This document shows positions 26,325 through 35,305 of a stretch of DNA of 64,000 nucleotides, one piece after another. This DNA is from CAZQXD01 sp964597315. GTDB lineage: Bacteria > Pseudomonadota > Gammaproteobacteria > Competibacterales > Competibacteraceae. Position numbers and translations under genes: made by a program. Location of the stretch: positions 65,749 through 129,748 of the forward strand of contig CAZQXD010000002.1 in the NCBI GenBank assembly GCA_964597315.1. The letters run 5' to 3'. The notes beneath the pieces are model-generated. The model was not told the origin of the DNA. It saw only the letters and a program-made list of their open reading frames with translations, and did not search any database. Every line of letters begins with the position of its first letter. Position 1 is the first letter of the stretch.

Positions 26325-28067
26325 CTAGAGATGGGAGATGTCGTCCAAAAGTTCCTGAAGCCGCTCGGGACGGGTGGTTCGTAGGATGGCGCGCACCTTG
26401 TGTTCCAACTCGCCCACGTGGCTGTCCTGGATAACCCGCTTGACCTCCAGTAGGTTGGCTGGATGCATGCTGAATTGGGTCAGTCCCAGGCCCAGCAGCA
26501 GCCGGGTATAGCGAAGGTCGCCAGCCATCTCACCGCACATGGAGACCGGGATGGCGGCCCGCTGGCCAGCGCGGATGGTCATGTGGATGAGTTGCAGGAC
26601 CGCCGGATGCAGAGGGTCATAGAGATAACCGACTTCGTCGTCGATGCGGTCGATGGCCAGGGTATACTGGATCAGATCATTGGTGCCGATGGATAGAAAA
26701 TCCAGGAACCGGGCAAAGTAGCCGGCGCAGATCGCCGCCGCCGGTACCTCCACCATGCCCCCCACCGGCAGGTGCTCGTCATAGGGCTGGCCGCGCTGGC
26801 GCAGTTCCTGCTTGGTTTCCTCCACCAGGCGTAGCACCTGCTGCAATTCGTGAATATTGGAGAGCATGGGCAGCATCATCCGCACGGCGCCCTTGGCGGA
26901 GGCCCGCAGAATAGCCCGTAGCTGGGGCCGGAACAGTTCCATGTCCCGCAGACACAGCCGCAGACCCCGCAGCCCCAGGGCCGGATTAGTGGCCATGGGA
27001 CCGGCGCTACGGCCGCCATCCACCTGCTTGTCGGCGCCCAGATCGGCGGTGCGGATGACAATGGGCCGGTCCTTGCCGATGGTTTTGATGACGTGCAGGT
27101 AGGAGGCCAGATGCTCCTCCTCGTCCGGGTTGTCGCAACGATTCATGAATAGGAACTCGGTGCGGTATAGACCCACTCCGTCGGCGGCCACCCGGCGCAC
27201 CGCCATGGCATCCTCCGGCAGCTCGATATTGGCCTGAAGGCTAATGGCCACACCGTCCCGGGTCACCGCCGGTTGGGTTCTGAGCTTATGCAACTCCTGG
27301 CGGTGGCGCTGCTCGGCCTGTTGCTTGTTCTGATAGAACCGCAGAATGGCCTCGTTCAGATCGGCCAGCACCACCCCAAGGCGACCGTCCACCACCACGG
27401 GTTCGTCGTCTTGCAGCCAGCGGCGGGCGTTGCGGACCCCCACCACAGCGGGTATCCCCAGGCTACGGGCCAGAATGGCGGTGTGGGACAAAGGCCCGCC
27501 GTACTCCGTGACGAAGGCGGCCACCCCCTGATGTTGCATCACAATAGTATCGGCCGGGGTGAGATCGTCGGCGATGACGATACGCCCCTCCAGACGGTGG
27601 GGCAGGGTTTCGGCATAGTTGCCGTCGTCGGCCAGCAGAATCCGTTGGATGCGCCGCACCACGTGATCCACATCGTCCTTACGGGTGCGCAGATAAGAAT
27701 CATCCATTTCATCAAAGACCTGCACGACCAGATCGCGCTGGATTTTCAGCGCCCATTCGGCGTTGCACTGGCGGCTGCGGATCAGCTTGACGGGCGCCTC
27801 GGCCAGGGGGGCGTCTTCCAACATCAGCAAGTGAGTGTCAATGAATTCGGTGATCTCTGCGGGCACCGTGGTGGGGATACGGTTTCGAATATCGCTAAGC
27901 TGCTGTCTGCTAATGGCCAGAGCGTCTTGGAAGCGACGGACCTCGTCCTCGATCAGGGGTTCTGGGATGGCGTATTCGGTGACTTCTGGCTGGTTGCGGT
28001 AAAGCATAAACGTATTGCCGATGGCGTAGCCTCGAGAGACGCCGACACCGTGCAGGGACAGGGGCAT
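26325..28067 (-). CDS. ptsI: PTS enzyme I (phosphoenolpyruvate-protein phosphotransferase)
   Basis: First enzyme of the phosphotransferase relay: takes phosphate from PEP and passes it to HPr. The 580-residue protein has the phospho-histidine motif GGPLSHTAIL with H195, and the C-terminal PEP-binding barrel with GLYRTEFLFM and the active-site cysteine in SMCGEMAGD. It lacks the N-terminal GAF domain of EI-Ntr (PtsP), so it is the short EI type. It lies seven bases after ptsH. No sugar permease (EIIB/C) is nearby, which suggests a regulatory relay. Confidence 0.95.
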   Translation of the reverse strand: MPLSLHGVGVSRGYAIGNTFMLYRNQPEVTEYAIPEPLIEDEVRRFQDALAISRQQLSDIRNRIPTTVPAEITEFIDTHLLMLEDAPLAEAPVKLIRSRQCNAEWALKIQRDLVVQVFDEMDDSYLRTRKDDVDHVVRRIQRILLADDGNYAETLPHRLEGRIVIADDLTPADTIVMQHQGVAAFVTEYGGPLSHTAILARSLGIPAVVGVRNARRWLQDDEPVVVDGRLGVVLADLNEAILRFYQNKQQAEQRHRQELHKLRTQPAVTRDGVAISLQANIELPEDAMAVRRVAADGVGLYRTEFLFMNRCDNPDEEEHLASYLHVIKTIGKDRPIVIRTADLGADKQVDGGRSAGPMATNPALGLRGLRLCLRDMELFRPQLRAILRASAKGAVRMMLPMLSNIHELQQVLRLVEETKQELRQRGQPYDEHLPVGGMVEVPAAAICAGYFARFLDFLSIGTNDLIQYTLAIDRIDDEVGYLYDPLHPAVLQLIHMTIRAGQRAAIPVSMCGEMAGDLRYTRLLLGLGLTQFSMHPANLLEVKRVIQDSHVGELEHKVRAILRTTRPERLQELLDDISHL

Positions 28068-28074
28068 GGTGGGC

Positions 28075-28344
28075 CTATTCTTTTTCGCCGAAGCGGTTGT
28101 CCACCAATTCGGTCAGGCGCTCCAGGGCTTGCTCGGCATCCGCGCCTTCGGCACATAGCTCCAGCCGGGTGCCCTTGGCCGCCGCCAGCATCATCACACC
28201 CATGATGCTTTTGCCGTTGACCACTTTATCGCCCCGCTTAATGTGAACCTCGCTGGCGAAACCCGAGGCCGTGTTGACGAATCTGGCGGCGGCTCGGGCG
28301 TGCAGCCCCAGCTTGTTGACGATTGTTACCTCCCGTATCGGCAC
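28075..28344 (-). CDS. ptsH: Phosphocarrier HPr
   Basis: An 89-residue HPr. H15 in KLGLHARAA is the phosphorylation site, and S46 in NGKSIMGVMML is the regulatory serine position. The start is GTG at 28344, right after its ribosome site. It lies between rapZ and ptsI and corresponds to NPr in E. coli. Many related genomes have an EIIA-Man gene between rapZ and ptsH; here only 61 bases separate them. Confidence 0.96.
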   Translation of the reverse strand: MPIREVTIVNKLGLHARAAARFVNTASGFASEVHIKRGDKVVNGKSIMGVMMLAAAKGTRLELCAEGADAEQALERLTELVDNRFGEKE

Positions 28345-28405
28345 CCTCGGCTCTCCCGTCTGCGCTGGGTTATGGGGGTGGCGGTGATTGGCCGGGACCC
28401 GATGC

Positions 28406-29266
28406 TCATGCTAACTCCCGATGGCGGGTCATGACGTGGCTGCGGGTCTTACCGAATTGTTCCGCCAAAGCCTCGGCGATATACACCGAGCGGTGCTGGC
28501 CGCCGGTACAGCCAATAGCGATAGTCAGATAGCTACGGTTGCCGGTCTCGAAACTGGGTATCCAGGTTTCCAGAAAACGGATCAGGTCGGCGATCATATG
28601 GGTTACCGGCTCCTGCTCGGCCAGGAAATCCCCTACCCGCTTGTCCAGACCGGTCAGGGGGCGAAGCAAAGGCTCCCAGTGGGGATTGGGCAGGCAGCGC
28701 ACGTCAAACACAAAGTCGGCGTCGTCGGGGATGCCGTGCTTGAAGCCGAATGACTCGAACAAAATGGATAAAAAACCTGGAGGTGTGTCGTGCAGCCGGT
28801 TGCCTACCAGGCCGCGTAATTCGTGAACGTTGGTGTGGCTGGTGTCGATCACCAGGTCCGCCTGGCTGGCGATAGGCTCCAGTAACCGCCGTTCGCGGCG
28901 GATGGCTTCCACCAGAGGCACTCCGGTTTCCAGGCTGAGAGGGTGGCGGCGGCGGGTTTCGCTGTAGCGTTTGAGCAGCGCCTCGTCCGCCGCTTGCAGA
29001 AAAAGAATCTCCACGGCCAGGCCGCTTTTGCGCAGCTCAGCCAGAATCGCCGGGAATTGGGTTAACTCGTCCCGGAAATTACGGGCGTCAATGCCCACTG
29101 CGGTGGTCTGGGCCAAGCGGCTGGCTCGGGCCAGGGTGGCGGTCGCAAAGGGTTTGAGCAACTGCACGGGCAGGTTGTCCACGCAGTAGTAGTTCAGATC
29201 CTCCAGGGTTTGGAGGGCGATACTCTTGCCGGAGCCGGACAAGCCGCTAACGATGATCATCCGCAT
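28406..29266 (-). CDS. rapZ: RNase adapter RapZ
   Basis: A 286-residue nucleotide-binding protein that in E. coli guides RNase E to the small RNA GlmZ and so controls GlmS and amino-sugar synthesis. The Walker A motif GLSGSGKS is at 8-15. The C-terminal domain has FVFDVRCLPNPHWEP and the signature IAIGCTGGQHRSVYIAE. The start at 29266 gives MRMIIVSGLSG, the family start. Lies between ptsN and ptsH, the usual order. Confidence 0.97.
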   Translation of the reverse strand: MRMIIVSGLSGSGKSIALQTLEDLNYYCVDNLPVQLLKPFATATLARASRLAQTTAVGIDARNFRDELTQFPAILAELRKSGLAVEILFLQAADEALLKRYSETRRRHPLSLETGVPLVEAIRRERRLLEPIASQADLVIDTSHTNVHELRGLVGNRLHDTPPGFLSILFESFGFKHGIPDDADFVFDVRCLPNPHWEPLLRPLTGLDKRVGDFLAEQEPVTHMIADLIRFLETWIPSFETGNRSYLTIAIGCTGGQHRSVYIAEALAEQFGKTRSHVMTRHRELA

Positions 29267-29363
29267 GGCGACAGTCCTAGGGTAATGGAACGTGGGTAAG
29301 GGCCGCAGGTTAGGTCTGCGGCCCACTGATCCAGGAACACCGATAGCGGGTGAGTGGGGCTGT

Positions 29364-29837
29364 TCATGTGACTGAAGGGGACTGGGGTGTCCAGTGGCTT
29401 AGCCTGTCATACAGCTCCCGATCCGTGCGGGCCGCCAGCAGTTCCTCGCAAAAAGCCCGGTCACTGAACATTTCGGCCAGATAAGCTAGGTACTTCAGAT
29501 GCTGATCGGTGAAATGCTCGGGCACCAGCAGGCCGAAGACCAGATCCACGGGTTTGCGGTCCATGGCGTCGAAATCCACCCCTTTTTTGAGCTTGATGAA
29601 AGCGCCGATGGCCGTTTCGCTTTGGTTGTGACGGCCATGGGGGAGAGCGACGCCATGGCCTAAGCCAGTGCTGCCCAGGCGCTCCCGGCCGATAAGGCTG
29701 TCGAAAATATCCCGGGCGGACAGTTCGGGCTGAGCGCCGGCGATAAGCTCGCCGAGCAGTTCCAGAGTACGTTTTTTGCTGGTGGCGTCCGTGTCGCAAA
29801 TAACGCGCTCGGGGGTGATCAGGTCGGTAATGTTCAT
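29364..29837 (-). CDS. ptsN: PTS EIIA-Ntr regulatory protein
   Basis: Final phosphate acceptor of the PTS-Ntr relay, 157 residues. The phosphorylation site is H67 in GVALPHGRHN. In proteobacteria it regulates potassium transport, stress and sigma-54-linked processes. It sits between hpf and rapZ. With ptsH and ptsI in the same block, the whole relay is encoded within 3.6 kb. Confidence 0.97.
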   Translation of the reverse strand: MNITDLITPERVICDTDATSKKRTLELLGELIAGAQPELSARDIFDSLIGRERLGSTGLGHGVALPHGRHNQSETAIGAFIKLKKGVDFDAMDRKPVDLVFGLLVPEHFTDQHLKYLAYLAEMFSDRAFCEELLAARTDRELYDRLSHWTPQSPSVT

Positions 29838-29866
29838 GACTGAGGTGAGGTCTCTGGGCGGAAATC

Positions 29867-30184
29867 TCAGGAAAAACTGCGTGCCTTGTCGTTGCGGTGA
29901 TGGTCGGTGAGTTTTTCTTTGTGTTTCTTGATCTGCCGGTCGATCTTGTCGGTCATGGCGTCGATGGCGGCGTACATGTCCTCGTCCGTGGCGTCGGCGT
30001 GCAGGTCGTTGCCGACTACGTGGATGGTGATTTCGGCCCTCTGGCGTAATTTCTCGACGCTGAGAATGACATGTACGCTAGTGACGTTGTCGAAGTGCCG
30101 CTCGATGCGTTCCAGTTTGTCATGGACGTAGCTACGGAGCGCATCGGTGATGTCCACGTGGTGTCCGGTCATGTTGAGTTGCAT
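29867..30184 (-). CDS. hpf: Ribosome hibernation promoting factor
   Basis: A 105-residue short-form HPF that joins 70S ribosomes into inactive dimers in stationary phase. It starts MQLNMTGHHVDITDALRSYV and has the usual beta-alpha-beta pattern, with EITIHVVGNDLHA mid-protein and a basic tail. The start at 30184 is the family start; the longer frame is not similar. It lies about 100 bases after rpoN. Confidence 0.96.
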   Translation of the reverse strand: MQLNMTGHHVDITDALRSYVHDKLERIERHFDNVTSVHVILSVEKLRQRAEITIHVVGNDLHADATDEDMYAAIDAMTDKIDRQIKKHKEKLTDHHRNDKARSFS

Positions 30185-30287
30185 GTATCGACTCCTTGCT
30201 GAGGTATAGTCGGTTGACGGAGACCATCGGTCTCTGAACTGCGCCGTCCTTACCGTTTTCCGGCATGGCGGTGATCCTGTCAAGCAC

Positions 30288-31757
30288 TCAAGCGAGGCGC
30301 TTGCGATCCGTGGAAGAGGGGATGGACATGGCCTCCCGGTATTTGGCCACCGTGCGCCGGGCCACCTGGACACTGCTTTCCTTGCCGAGCAACTGGGCGA
30401 TCTTGCTGTCGCTCAGGGGCTTTTGGGGGTTCTCGTCGGTGATCAGTTTTTTGATCATGGCGCGGATGGCGATGGATGAGCATTCGCCGCCGTCGGCGGT
30501 GCCAACGTGGCTGGAGAAGAAATATTTGAACTCGTAGATGCCTCGGGGGGTATGCATGTATTTCTGGGTGGTGACCCGGGAGATGGTGGATTCATGCATA
30601 TTGACCGCCTCGGCGATGTCCCGCAGCACTAGGGGTTTCATGTGCTCCTCCCCATGCTCCAGAAACGCCTGCTGGCGCTCGACGATGCAGGTGGCCACCT
30701 TGAGCAGGGTCTCGCTGCGATTCTTCAGACTTTTCAGAAACCAGCGGGCCTCTTGCAGATGGTTCTTGAGATAGGTGTTATCGGCGCCGCTATCGGCCCG
30801 GCGCACCAGCCCGGCATATTGGGAGTTGATGCGCAGCTTAGGCGCGTTCTCGGGATTGATCTCCACCCGCCAGGCGTGATCTTTTTTGTAGACGAACACG
30901 TCCGGGACCACATACTGAGTTTGCTCGGTCGAGAGTTGGCCGCCCGGATAGGGGTTGAGGGTCTGGATCAGAGCGATCATCTCCTGCAACTCATCCTTGG
31001 TGACTTTCAAGCGGCGCATCAACAGATTGAAATCCCGCCCGGCCAGCAGCTCCAGATAATTGGCGATCAGCTCCCGGGTCTTGGCCAGAAATGGGGTGTG
31101 CTTGGGGAGCTGATCCAGTTGCAGCAGTAGGCACTCCCCAGGGTTGCGGGCCGCGACCCCGGGTGGGTCGAAGCGCTGGATGCGGTGCAGCACTGCCTCC
31201 ACTTCGTCCAGGTCGATGCCATAGTCATCAATCAGGCCCTGGTGAATATCCTCCAGGGACAGGCCCAGATAGCCTTCCTCGTTGATGGCGTCAATGATGG
31301 CCAGGGCGATAGCCTGGTCGGTGTCGCTAAACGGTGTCAGGCGCATTTGCCAAAGTAGATGCTCGTGTAGGGATTCGCCGCCGGTAGCGACCTGGTCCAG
31401 GTAATCCCGTTGTTCGTCATCGTCGCCCCGGGAGTAACTGGTGGCGCCGTCGAAAGGGTCGTAGACATCCTCCCAGGCGCTGTCTACGGGCAGTTCGTCG
31501 GGCAAAGTGGTGTCATTGGCGCTAACTTCCGCATCGGCGGAGACGGGCTGTTCGGGCTTCTCGGCGCTTTGGGTATCGGTGGCGGGCTGGGTCTCCTGGG
31601 CATCGTCCGTGCGCTCCAGCATCAAATTGGATTCCAAGACGCTTTGGATTTCCGCCTGTAAATCCAGGCTGGATAACTGCAACAGCTTGATAGCTTGTTG
31701 CAGTTGCGGTGTCATGGAAAGCTGCTGACCCAGTCGCAGTTGCAGGGACTGTCTCAT
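30288..31757 (-). CDS. rpoN: RNA polymerase sigma-54 factor
   Basis: A 489-residue sigma-54. Region I at the N-terminus is glutamine-rich (LRLGQQLSMTPQLQQAIKLLQ) and binds activators. An acidic region II follows (about 50-110), then the core-binding domain and the DNA-binding domain. The RpoN box ARRTVAKYRE at about 466-475 contacts the -24 element. It starts a block with hpf, ptsN, rapZ, ptsH and ptsI. Two sigma-54-type promoters are seen in the window, one just before this gene. Confidence 0.98.
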   Translation of the reverse strand: MRQSLQLRLGQQLSMTPQLQQAIKLLQLSSLDLQAEIQSVLESNLMLERTDDAQETQPATDTQSAEKPEQPVSADAEVSANDTTLPDELPVDSAWEDVYDPFDGATSYSRGDDDEQRDYLDQVATGGESLHEHLLWQMRLTPFSDTDQAIALAIIDAINEEGYLGLSLEDIHQGLIDDYGIDLDEVEAVLHRIQRFDPPGVAARNPGECLLLQLDQLPKHTPFLAKTRELIANYLELLAGRDFNLLMRRLKVTKDELQEMIALIQTLNPYPGGQLSTEQTQYVVPDVFVYKKDHAWRVEINPENAPKLRINSQYAGLVRRADSGADNTYLKNHLQEARWFLKSLKNRSETLLKVATCIVERQQAFLEHGEEHMKPLVLRDIAEAVNMHESTISRVTTQKYMHTPRGIYEFKYFFSSHVGTADGGECSSIAIRAMIKKLITDENPQKPLSDSKIAQLLGKESSVQVARRTVAKYREAMSIPSSTDRKRLA

Positions 31758-31804
31758 GGCGCTTTACTGTCTCTAACGTTCTTTAGTGGACGAACATAAC
31801 GATA

Positions 31805-31832
31805 ATTGTATAGCAGGGATCGTGCCAGTGAA
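31805..31832 (-). promoter_or_regulatory. Overlapping sigma-54-like and sigma-70-like promoters of rpoN
   Basis: On the rpoN strand, TGGCACG-ATCC-CTGCT (31827-31812) matches the sigma-54 consensus TGGCACG-N4-TTGCW with one mismatch, and GG and GC are exactly ten bases apart. Overlapping it are TTCACT (31832-31827) and TACAAT (31810-31805), 16 bases apart, a fair sigma-70 pair. The start codon lies about 48 bases after the -10. Either or both could drive rpoN. Confidence 0.6.
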
Positions 31833-31874
31833 GATTTTTACGTTTTGTTTCGTCCCGGCCCGAGGCGCGCCCCG

Positions 31875-32600
31875 TTAAAGTTTAAAGGTTTCGCCCAAAT
31901 AGACCTCCCGAACCTGGCGGTTGGCGAGGATAGCCTCCGGGGCGCCTTCGGCGATGACTTCGCCCTGGTTGAGAATATAGGCCCGATCGCAGATACCCAG
32001 GGTTTCCCGGACGTTGTGATCGGTAATCAGCACCCCGATATGGCGGTCGCAGAGGTGGTTGATGATGCGCTGAATATCCAGCACCGACAGGGGGTCCACC
32101 CCGGCGAAAGGCTCGTCTAGAAGAATAAATCGGGGATCGGCCGCCAGCGCCCGGGCGATTTCCACCCGCCGCCGCTCGCCCCCGGATAGGCTGATGCCCA
32201 GGCTGTTCTGGAGATGCCCCACATGCAGTTCATGGAGCAGGTCCAGGGCCAGCTTGTGGCGGGCCGTTCGGTTCAGATCCCGGCGTTTTTCCAGGATAGC
32301 CAGCACATTATCCAGCACTGTCAGCTTGCGAAACACCGAGGGTTCCTGGGGTAGATAGCCCACCCCCAGTTGCGCCCGGCTGTGCATGGGCAGGGCGGTG
32401 ATATCCCGATCATCCAGGAATACATGGCCCTCGTCGCAGTGGATCAAGCCGACGATCATATAAAAACTGGTGGTCTTGCCGGCGCCGTTAGGGCCTAGCA
32501 GGCCCACCACCTCGCCGCTGTCCACTCGCACTGAGGCGCCGTTCACCACCAGACGGTTCTTGAAGCGCTTGACCAACTCTCGGGCTAGTAACTGAGGCAT
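31875..32600 (-). CDS. lptB: LPS export ABC transporter ATP-binding protein LptB
   Basis: Cytoplasmic ATPase that powers LPS extraction with LptFG. 241 residues with Walker A GPNGAGKT at 36-43, the signature LSGGERRRVEIARAL, and Walker B FILLDEPFAGVDP. It matches E. coli LptB in length and in the conserved ending YLGETFKL. It begins nine bases after lptA, in the unit kdsD-kdsC-lptC-lptA-lptB. Confidence 0.98.
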   Translation of the reverse strand: MPQLLARELVKRFKNRLVVNGASVRVDSGEVVGLLGPNGAGKTTSFYMIVGLIHCDEGHVFLDDRDITALPMHSRAQLGVGYLPQEPSVFRKLTVLDNVLAILEKRRDLNRTARHKLALDLLHELHVGHLQNSLGISLSGGERRRVEIARALAADPRFILLDEPFAGVDPLSVLDIQRIINHLCDRHIGVLITDHNVRETLGICDRAYILNQGEVIAEGAPEAILANRQVREVYLGETFKL

Positions 32601-32609
32601 GACGAAAGT

Positions 32610-33122
32610 TTAGCGGGGCTGTTTGGCGCCAGGCTTACCGGCCCGGGGCTGAAGAATGACTTGCACTCGGCCCCCGTCGCCGCCCCGAGCCTTGACCAAA
32701 TCGTTGTCCAAGTCGTACTCAATGCGCTCCCCGATGAACTCGTCCTTGGCCTGGGTGATCCGGGCGTCGCGGGTGATGACCACCGTTCCAGTGGCCACAT
32801 CGTAGTCCATGCGCCGACCGTAGCCCACCACCTCGGGTTTGTCCCGGGAGGGCAGATAACGGAAGGTGGCGGGCGCCCCTTCGGCTACCAGGCGGCGGAA
32901 ATCCCCGTCCTGAACACTGATGGTGACGGTGTCGGCCGATAATTTCATGGAGCCTTGACTGATGGCCACATTGCCCCGGTAAACGCCGACCCCGGTGGTC
33001 TGGTCCAGTTGGGCGGTGTTGGCTTCCAGTTGAATAGGCTGGTCCCTGTCCTCGGGCAGGGCGGCGGCCAGGGTCGGCAGGAGTAACCAGAAGGTAAAGA
33101 CGCTAAGGCTTGGGCGGTGCAT
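32610..33122 (-). CDS. lptA: LPS transport periplasmic protein LptA
   Basis: Periplasmic bridge protein that carries LPS between membranes. 170 residues with a signal peptide (about 1-22, cleavage near ALP). The beta-jellyroll OstA domain has IQLEANTAQLDQ and GVGVYRGNVAISQGSM, and ends at about 150 with a basic tail. It overlaps the 3' end of lptC by 20 bases. Confidence 0.95.
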   Translation of the reverse strand: MHRPSLSVFTFWLLLPTLAAALPEDRDQPIQLEANTAQLDQTTGVGVYRGNVAISQGSMKLSADTVTISVQDGDFRRLVAEGAPATFRYLPSRDKPEVVGYGRRMDYDVATGTVVITRDARITQAKDEFIGERIEYDLDNDLVKARGGDGGRVQVILQPRAGKPGAKQPR

Positions 33123-33672
33123 AAGTCCCTCGTACGTCGGATAGCAATTCTACGCGTTGTTGGTCCAGCCAGACTTTAAAACCTACGGCGGTAAGCACCC
33201 CGCCCGGGGTTTCCAGTCGTGCCGGTTGGTCGGATTCGGCGTAACTCTCCTTGGGATGCAGCCAGACTTCAGCCGTGGTGAGTTCCAAGGGCGGTTGGTC
33301 GGCGGCGGCGGTGCGGGTGACCGACACCCCGTCGTCCAGACGTATTCGACGATTATCTGGAGCCACCCAGCCGCTGCCGGCCCGCACCATCCAGAGTTTT
33401 TTCTGGTCGGGGCGGTAGCCGTCCATGGCCGGCTGCTCCACCCGAGCGCCCTGGTCGCCGGGCAGTTGGGTGAGGCGCGGCGCTTGCAGGGTGTATTGGC
33501 GCTGACCCAGCTCATCCATCCGGGTGGCGATAAAGTGTTCCATGACCAGCAGCGGCGCTTGACTATCGGCCCTTGCCTGGTGGCGCAGGGTGGATTCAAC
33601 GGTGGCCAAAAACCAGCCACTGAGCGCGGCCAGCACCGCCAGGGCGCCGAGATATAGCAGTCCGCGGCCCAT
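33103..33672 (-). CDS. lptC: LPS export protein LptC
   Basis: Inner-membrane protein that passes LPS to LptA. 189 residues with one N-terminal membrane helix (about 5-24) and a periplasmic beta-jellyroll domain. The sequence is poorly conserved, as usual for LptC; the call rests on length, topology and its place between kdsC and lptA. Six bases separate it from kdsC. Confidence 0.92.
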   Translation of the reverse strand: MGRGLLYLGALAVLAALSGWFLATVESTLRHQARADSQAPLLVMEHFIATRMDELGQRQYTLQAPRLTQLPGDQGARVEQPAMDGYRPDQKKLWMVRAGSGWVAPDNRRIRLDDGVSVTRTAAADQPPLELTTAEVWLHPKESYAESDQPARLETPGGVLTAVGFKVWLDQQRVELLSDVRGTYAPPKP

Positions 33673-33678
33673 GATGGT

Positions 33679-34209
33679 TTACAGAAACCGCTGCTGTTCG
33701 GCGTCCAGCTTATCCTGGGCGTCTAGGATTAGCTCGCACAGTTCCCGGGCGGCGCCCTGGCCACCGGCGGTGCGGCTTTGCCAGTGGACATGGCGCGACA
33801 GCAGGGGGTCGGCATCGGCCACCGCCGCCGCCAGGCCCACCTGGCGCAGCACCGGCAGATCCACGATATCATCCCCCAGGTAGGCCGCCGCCTCTGGCGT
33901 GAGGCCGGTGCGGGAGAGCAGGTCCTGGAAAGCGGCGATTTTGTCCTCCACTCCCAGATACACATGGGGCACCCCCAGATCCTCCATGCGCCGCTCGGTG
34001 GACACCGCCCGCCGCCCGGAGATGATGGCCACGGCGATGCCTTGGTTGAGCAACATCTTGATCCCATGGCCATCGCGGATATGAAACGCTTTGTACTCGT
34101 TGCCGTCGTTACCGAAGTACAGCCGACCGTCGGTGAGTACGCCGTCCACGTCGAAAATCACCAGCCGCACCCGAGCGGCTCTGTCGCGAATGTCCTGCAT
34201 TGTCGTCAC
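33679..34209 (-). CDS. kdsC: 3-deoxy-D-manno-octulosonate 8-phosphate phosphatase
   Basis: Releases phosphate from Kdo-8-phosphate in LPS core synthesis. A 176-residue HAD-family enzyme without a cap domain. The catalytic aspartates are D20 and D22 in VIFDVDGVLTDG; motif III is in AAYLGDDIVDLPVL. The start is 34209 or the Met three codons later. It begins four bases after kdsD. Confidence 0.97.
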   Translation of the reverse strand: MTTMQDIRDRAARVRLVIFDVDGVLTDGRLYFGNDGNEYKAFHIRDGHGIKMLLNQGIAVAIISGRRAVSTERRMEDLGVPHVYLGVEDKIAAFQDLLSRTGLTPEAAAYLGDDIVDLPVLRQVGLAAAVADADPLLSRHVHWQSRTAGGQGAARELCELILDAQDKLDAEQQRFL

Positions 34210-34213
34210 CTTG

Positions 34214-35185
34214 TCAGACCACGCCGGCGCGCAGCAGGTCGTGCATGTTCAGGGCGCCCATCAGGCGGCCGCTATCGTCAGTCACCGGTAGGCCGTTGAT
34301 CTTGTGTTCATCCATCATGGCCAGCACCTCCGCCGCCAGCAGCCCGGGGTGGGTGGTTCGGCAGGGGGCGGTCATCACCTCCCCGACCGGGGTGGCGTGG
34401 ACGTCGATGCGCCGGTCCAGGGTCCGGCGCAGATCGCCGTCGGTGAAAACCCCCAGCACCTGATCGTTGCCGTCCACGATGATCGTCATGCCTAGGCCCT
34501 TGCGGGTCATTTCCACCAGGGCCTGGTCCAGGGGCTGGTCCGGCATGCTGCGGGGGATACGCTCGCCGGTGTGCATCACGTCGTCCACCAGCAGCAGCAG
34601 CCGTCGGCCCAGCCGACCCCCGGGATGGGAGCGGGCAAAGTCCTCGGCGGTAAAGCCTCGGGCCTCCAAAAGGGCGATGGCCAGGGCGTCGCCCATAGCC
34701 AAGGCCGCAGTGGTGCTGGTGGTGGGCGCCAGGCCCAGGGGGCAGGCTTCCTCCTTGACCGCCACGTCGATGGGCACGGTGGCGGCCCGCGCCAGGGTGG
34801 AGCCGGGGCGGCCAGTGAGGGCGATCAGAGGCACTCCCAGGCGTTTGATCAGGGGCAGGATGGTGAGGATTTCTCCGGTCTCCCCGGAGTTGGAGAGGGC
34901 CAGCACCACGTCTTTGGGGGTAATCATCCCCAGATCCCCGTGGCTGGCCTCGGCCGGGTGGACAAAAAACGCCGGGCTGCCGGTACTGGCCAGGGTGGCG
35001 GCGATTTTACCGCCGATATGGCCGGATTTGCCCATACCGATAACTATGATCCGACCCTCGCAGGCCAGCAGGCACTGGCAGGCCAGGACGAAAGCGTCGT
35101 CCACCCGATCGGCCAGGGCCGCCACCGCCCGGGCTTCGGTCTCCAGGACGCTTCTGCCCAGAGTTCTGATTTTTATGTCATTCAT
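34214..35185 (-). CDS. kdsD: Arabinose-5-phosphate isomerase
   Basis: Converts ribulose-5-phosphate to arabinose-5-phosphate, the first step to Kdo. 323 residues: a SIS domain (about 30-180) with IIVIGMGKSGHIGGKIAATL and the FFVHPAEASHGDLG segment, then two CBS domains. The start at 35185 follows GAGGAG; the longer frame reaches into the divergent mlaF gene and is not used. It is divergent from the mla operon, as in E. coli (where mla precedes kdsD). Confidence 0.96.
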   Translation of the reverse strand: MNDIKIRTLGRSVLETEARAVAALADRVDDAFVLACQCLLACEGRIIVIGMGKSGHIGGKIAATLASTGSPAFFVHPAEASHGDLGMITPKDVVLALSNSGETGEILTILPLIKRLGVPLIALTGRPGSTLARAATVPIDVAVKEEACPLGLAPTTSTTAALAMGDALAIALLEARGFTAEDFARSHPGGRLGRRLLLLVDDVMHTGERIPRSMPDQPLDQALVEMTRKGLGMTIIVDGNDQVLGVFTDGDLRRTLDRRIDVHATPVGEVMTAPCRTTHPGLLAAEVLAMMDEHKINGLPVTDDSGRLMGALNMHDLLRAGVV

Positions 35186-35305
35186 GGGCTCCTCGGTGTG
35201 AAGCAACGCGGCCATGATACCCGGAGTTAGCATGGCCGGATATTTGACTAGCTCCTCGCCAGCAAGGAAACTAGCCGCAAGCTTAGCAGGGGGAAACGGT
35301 CTTTG

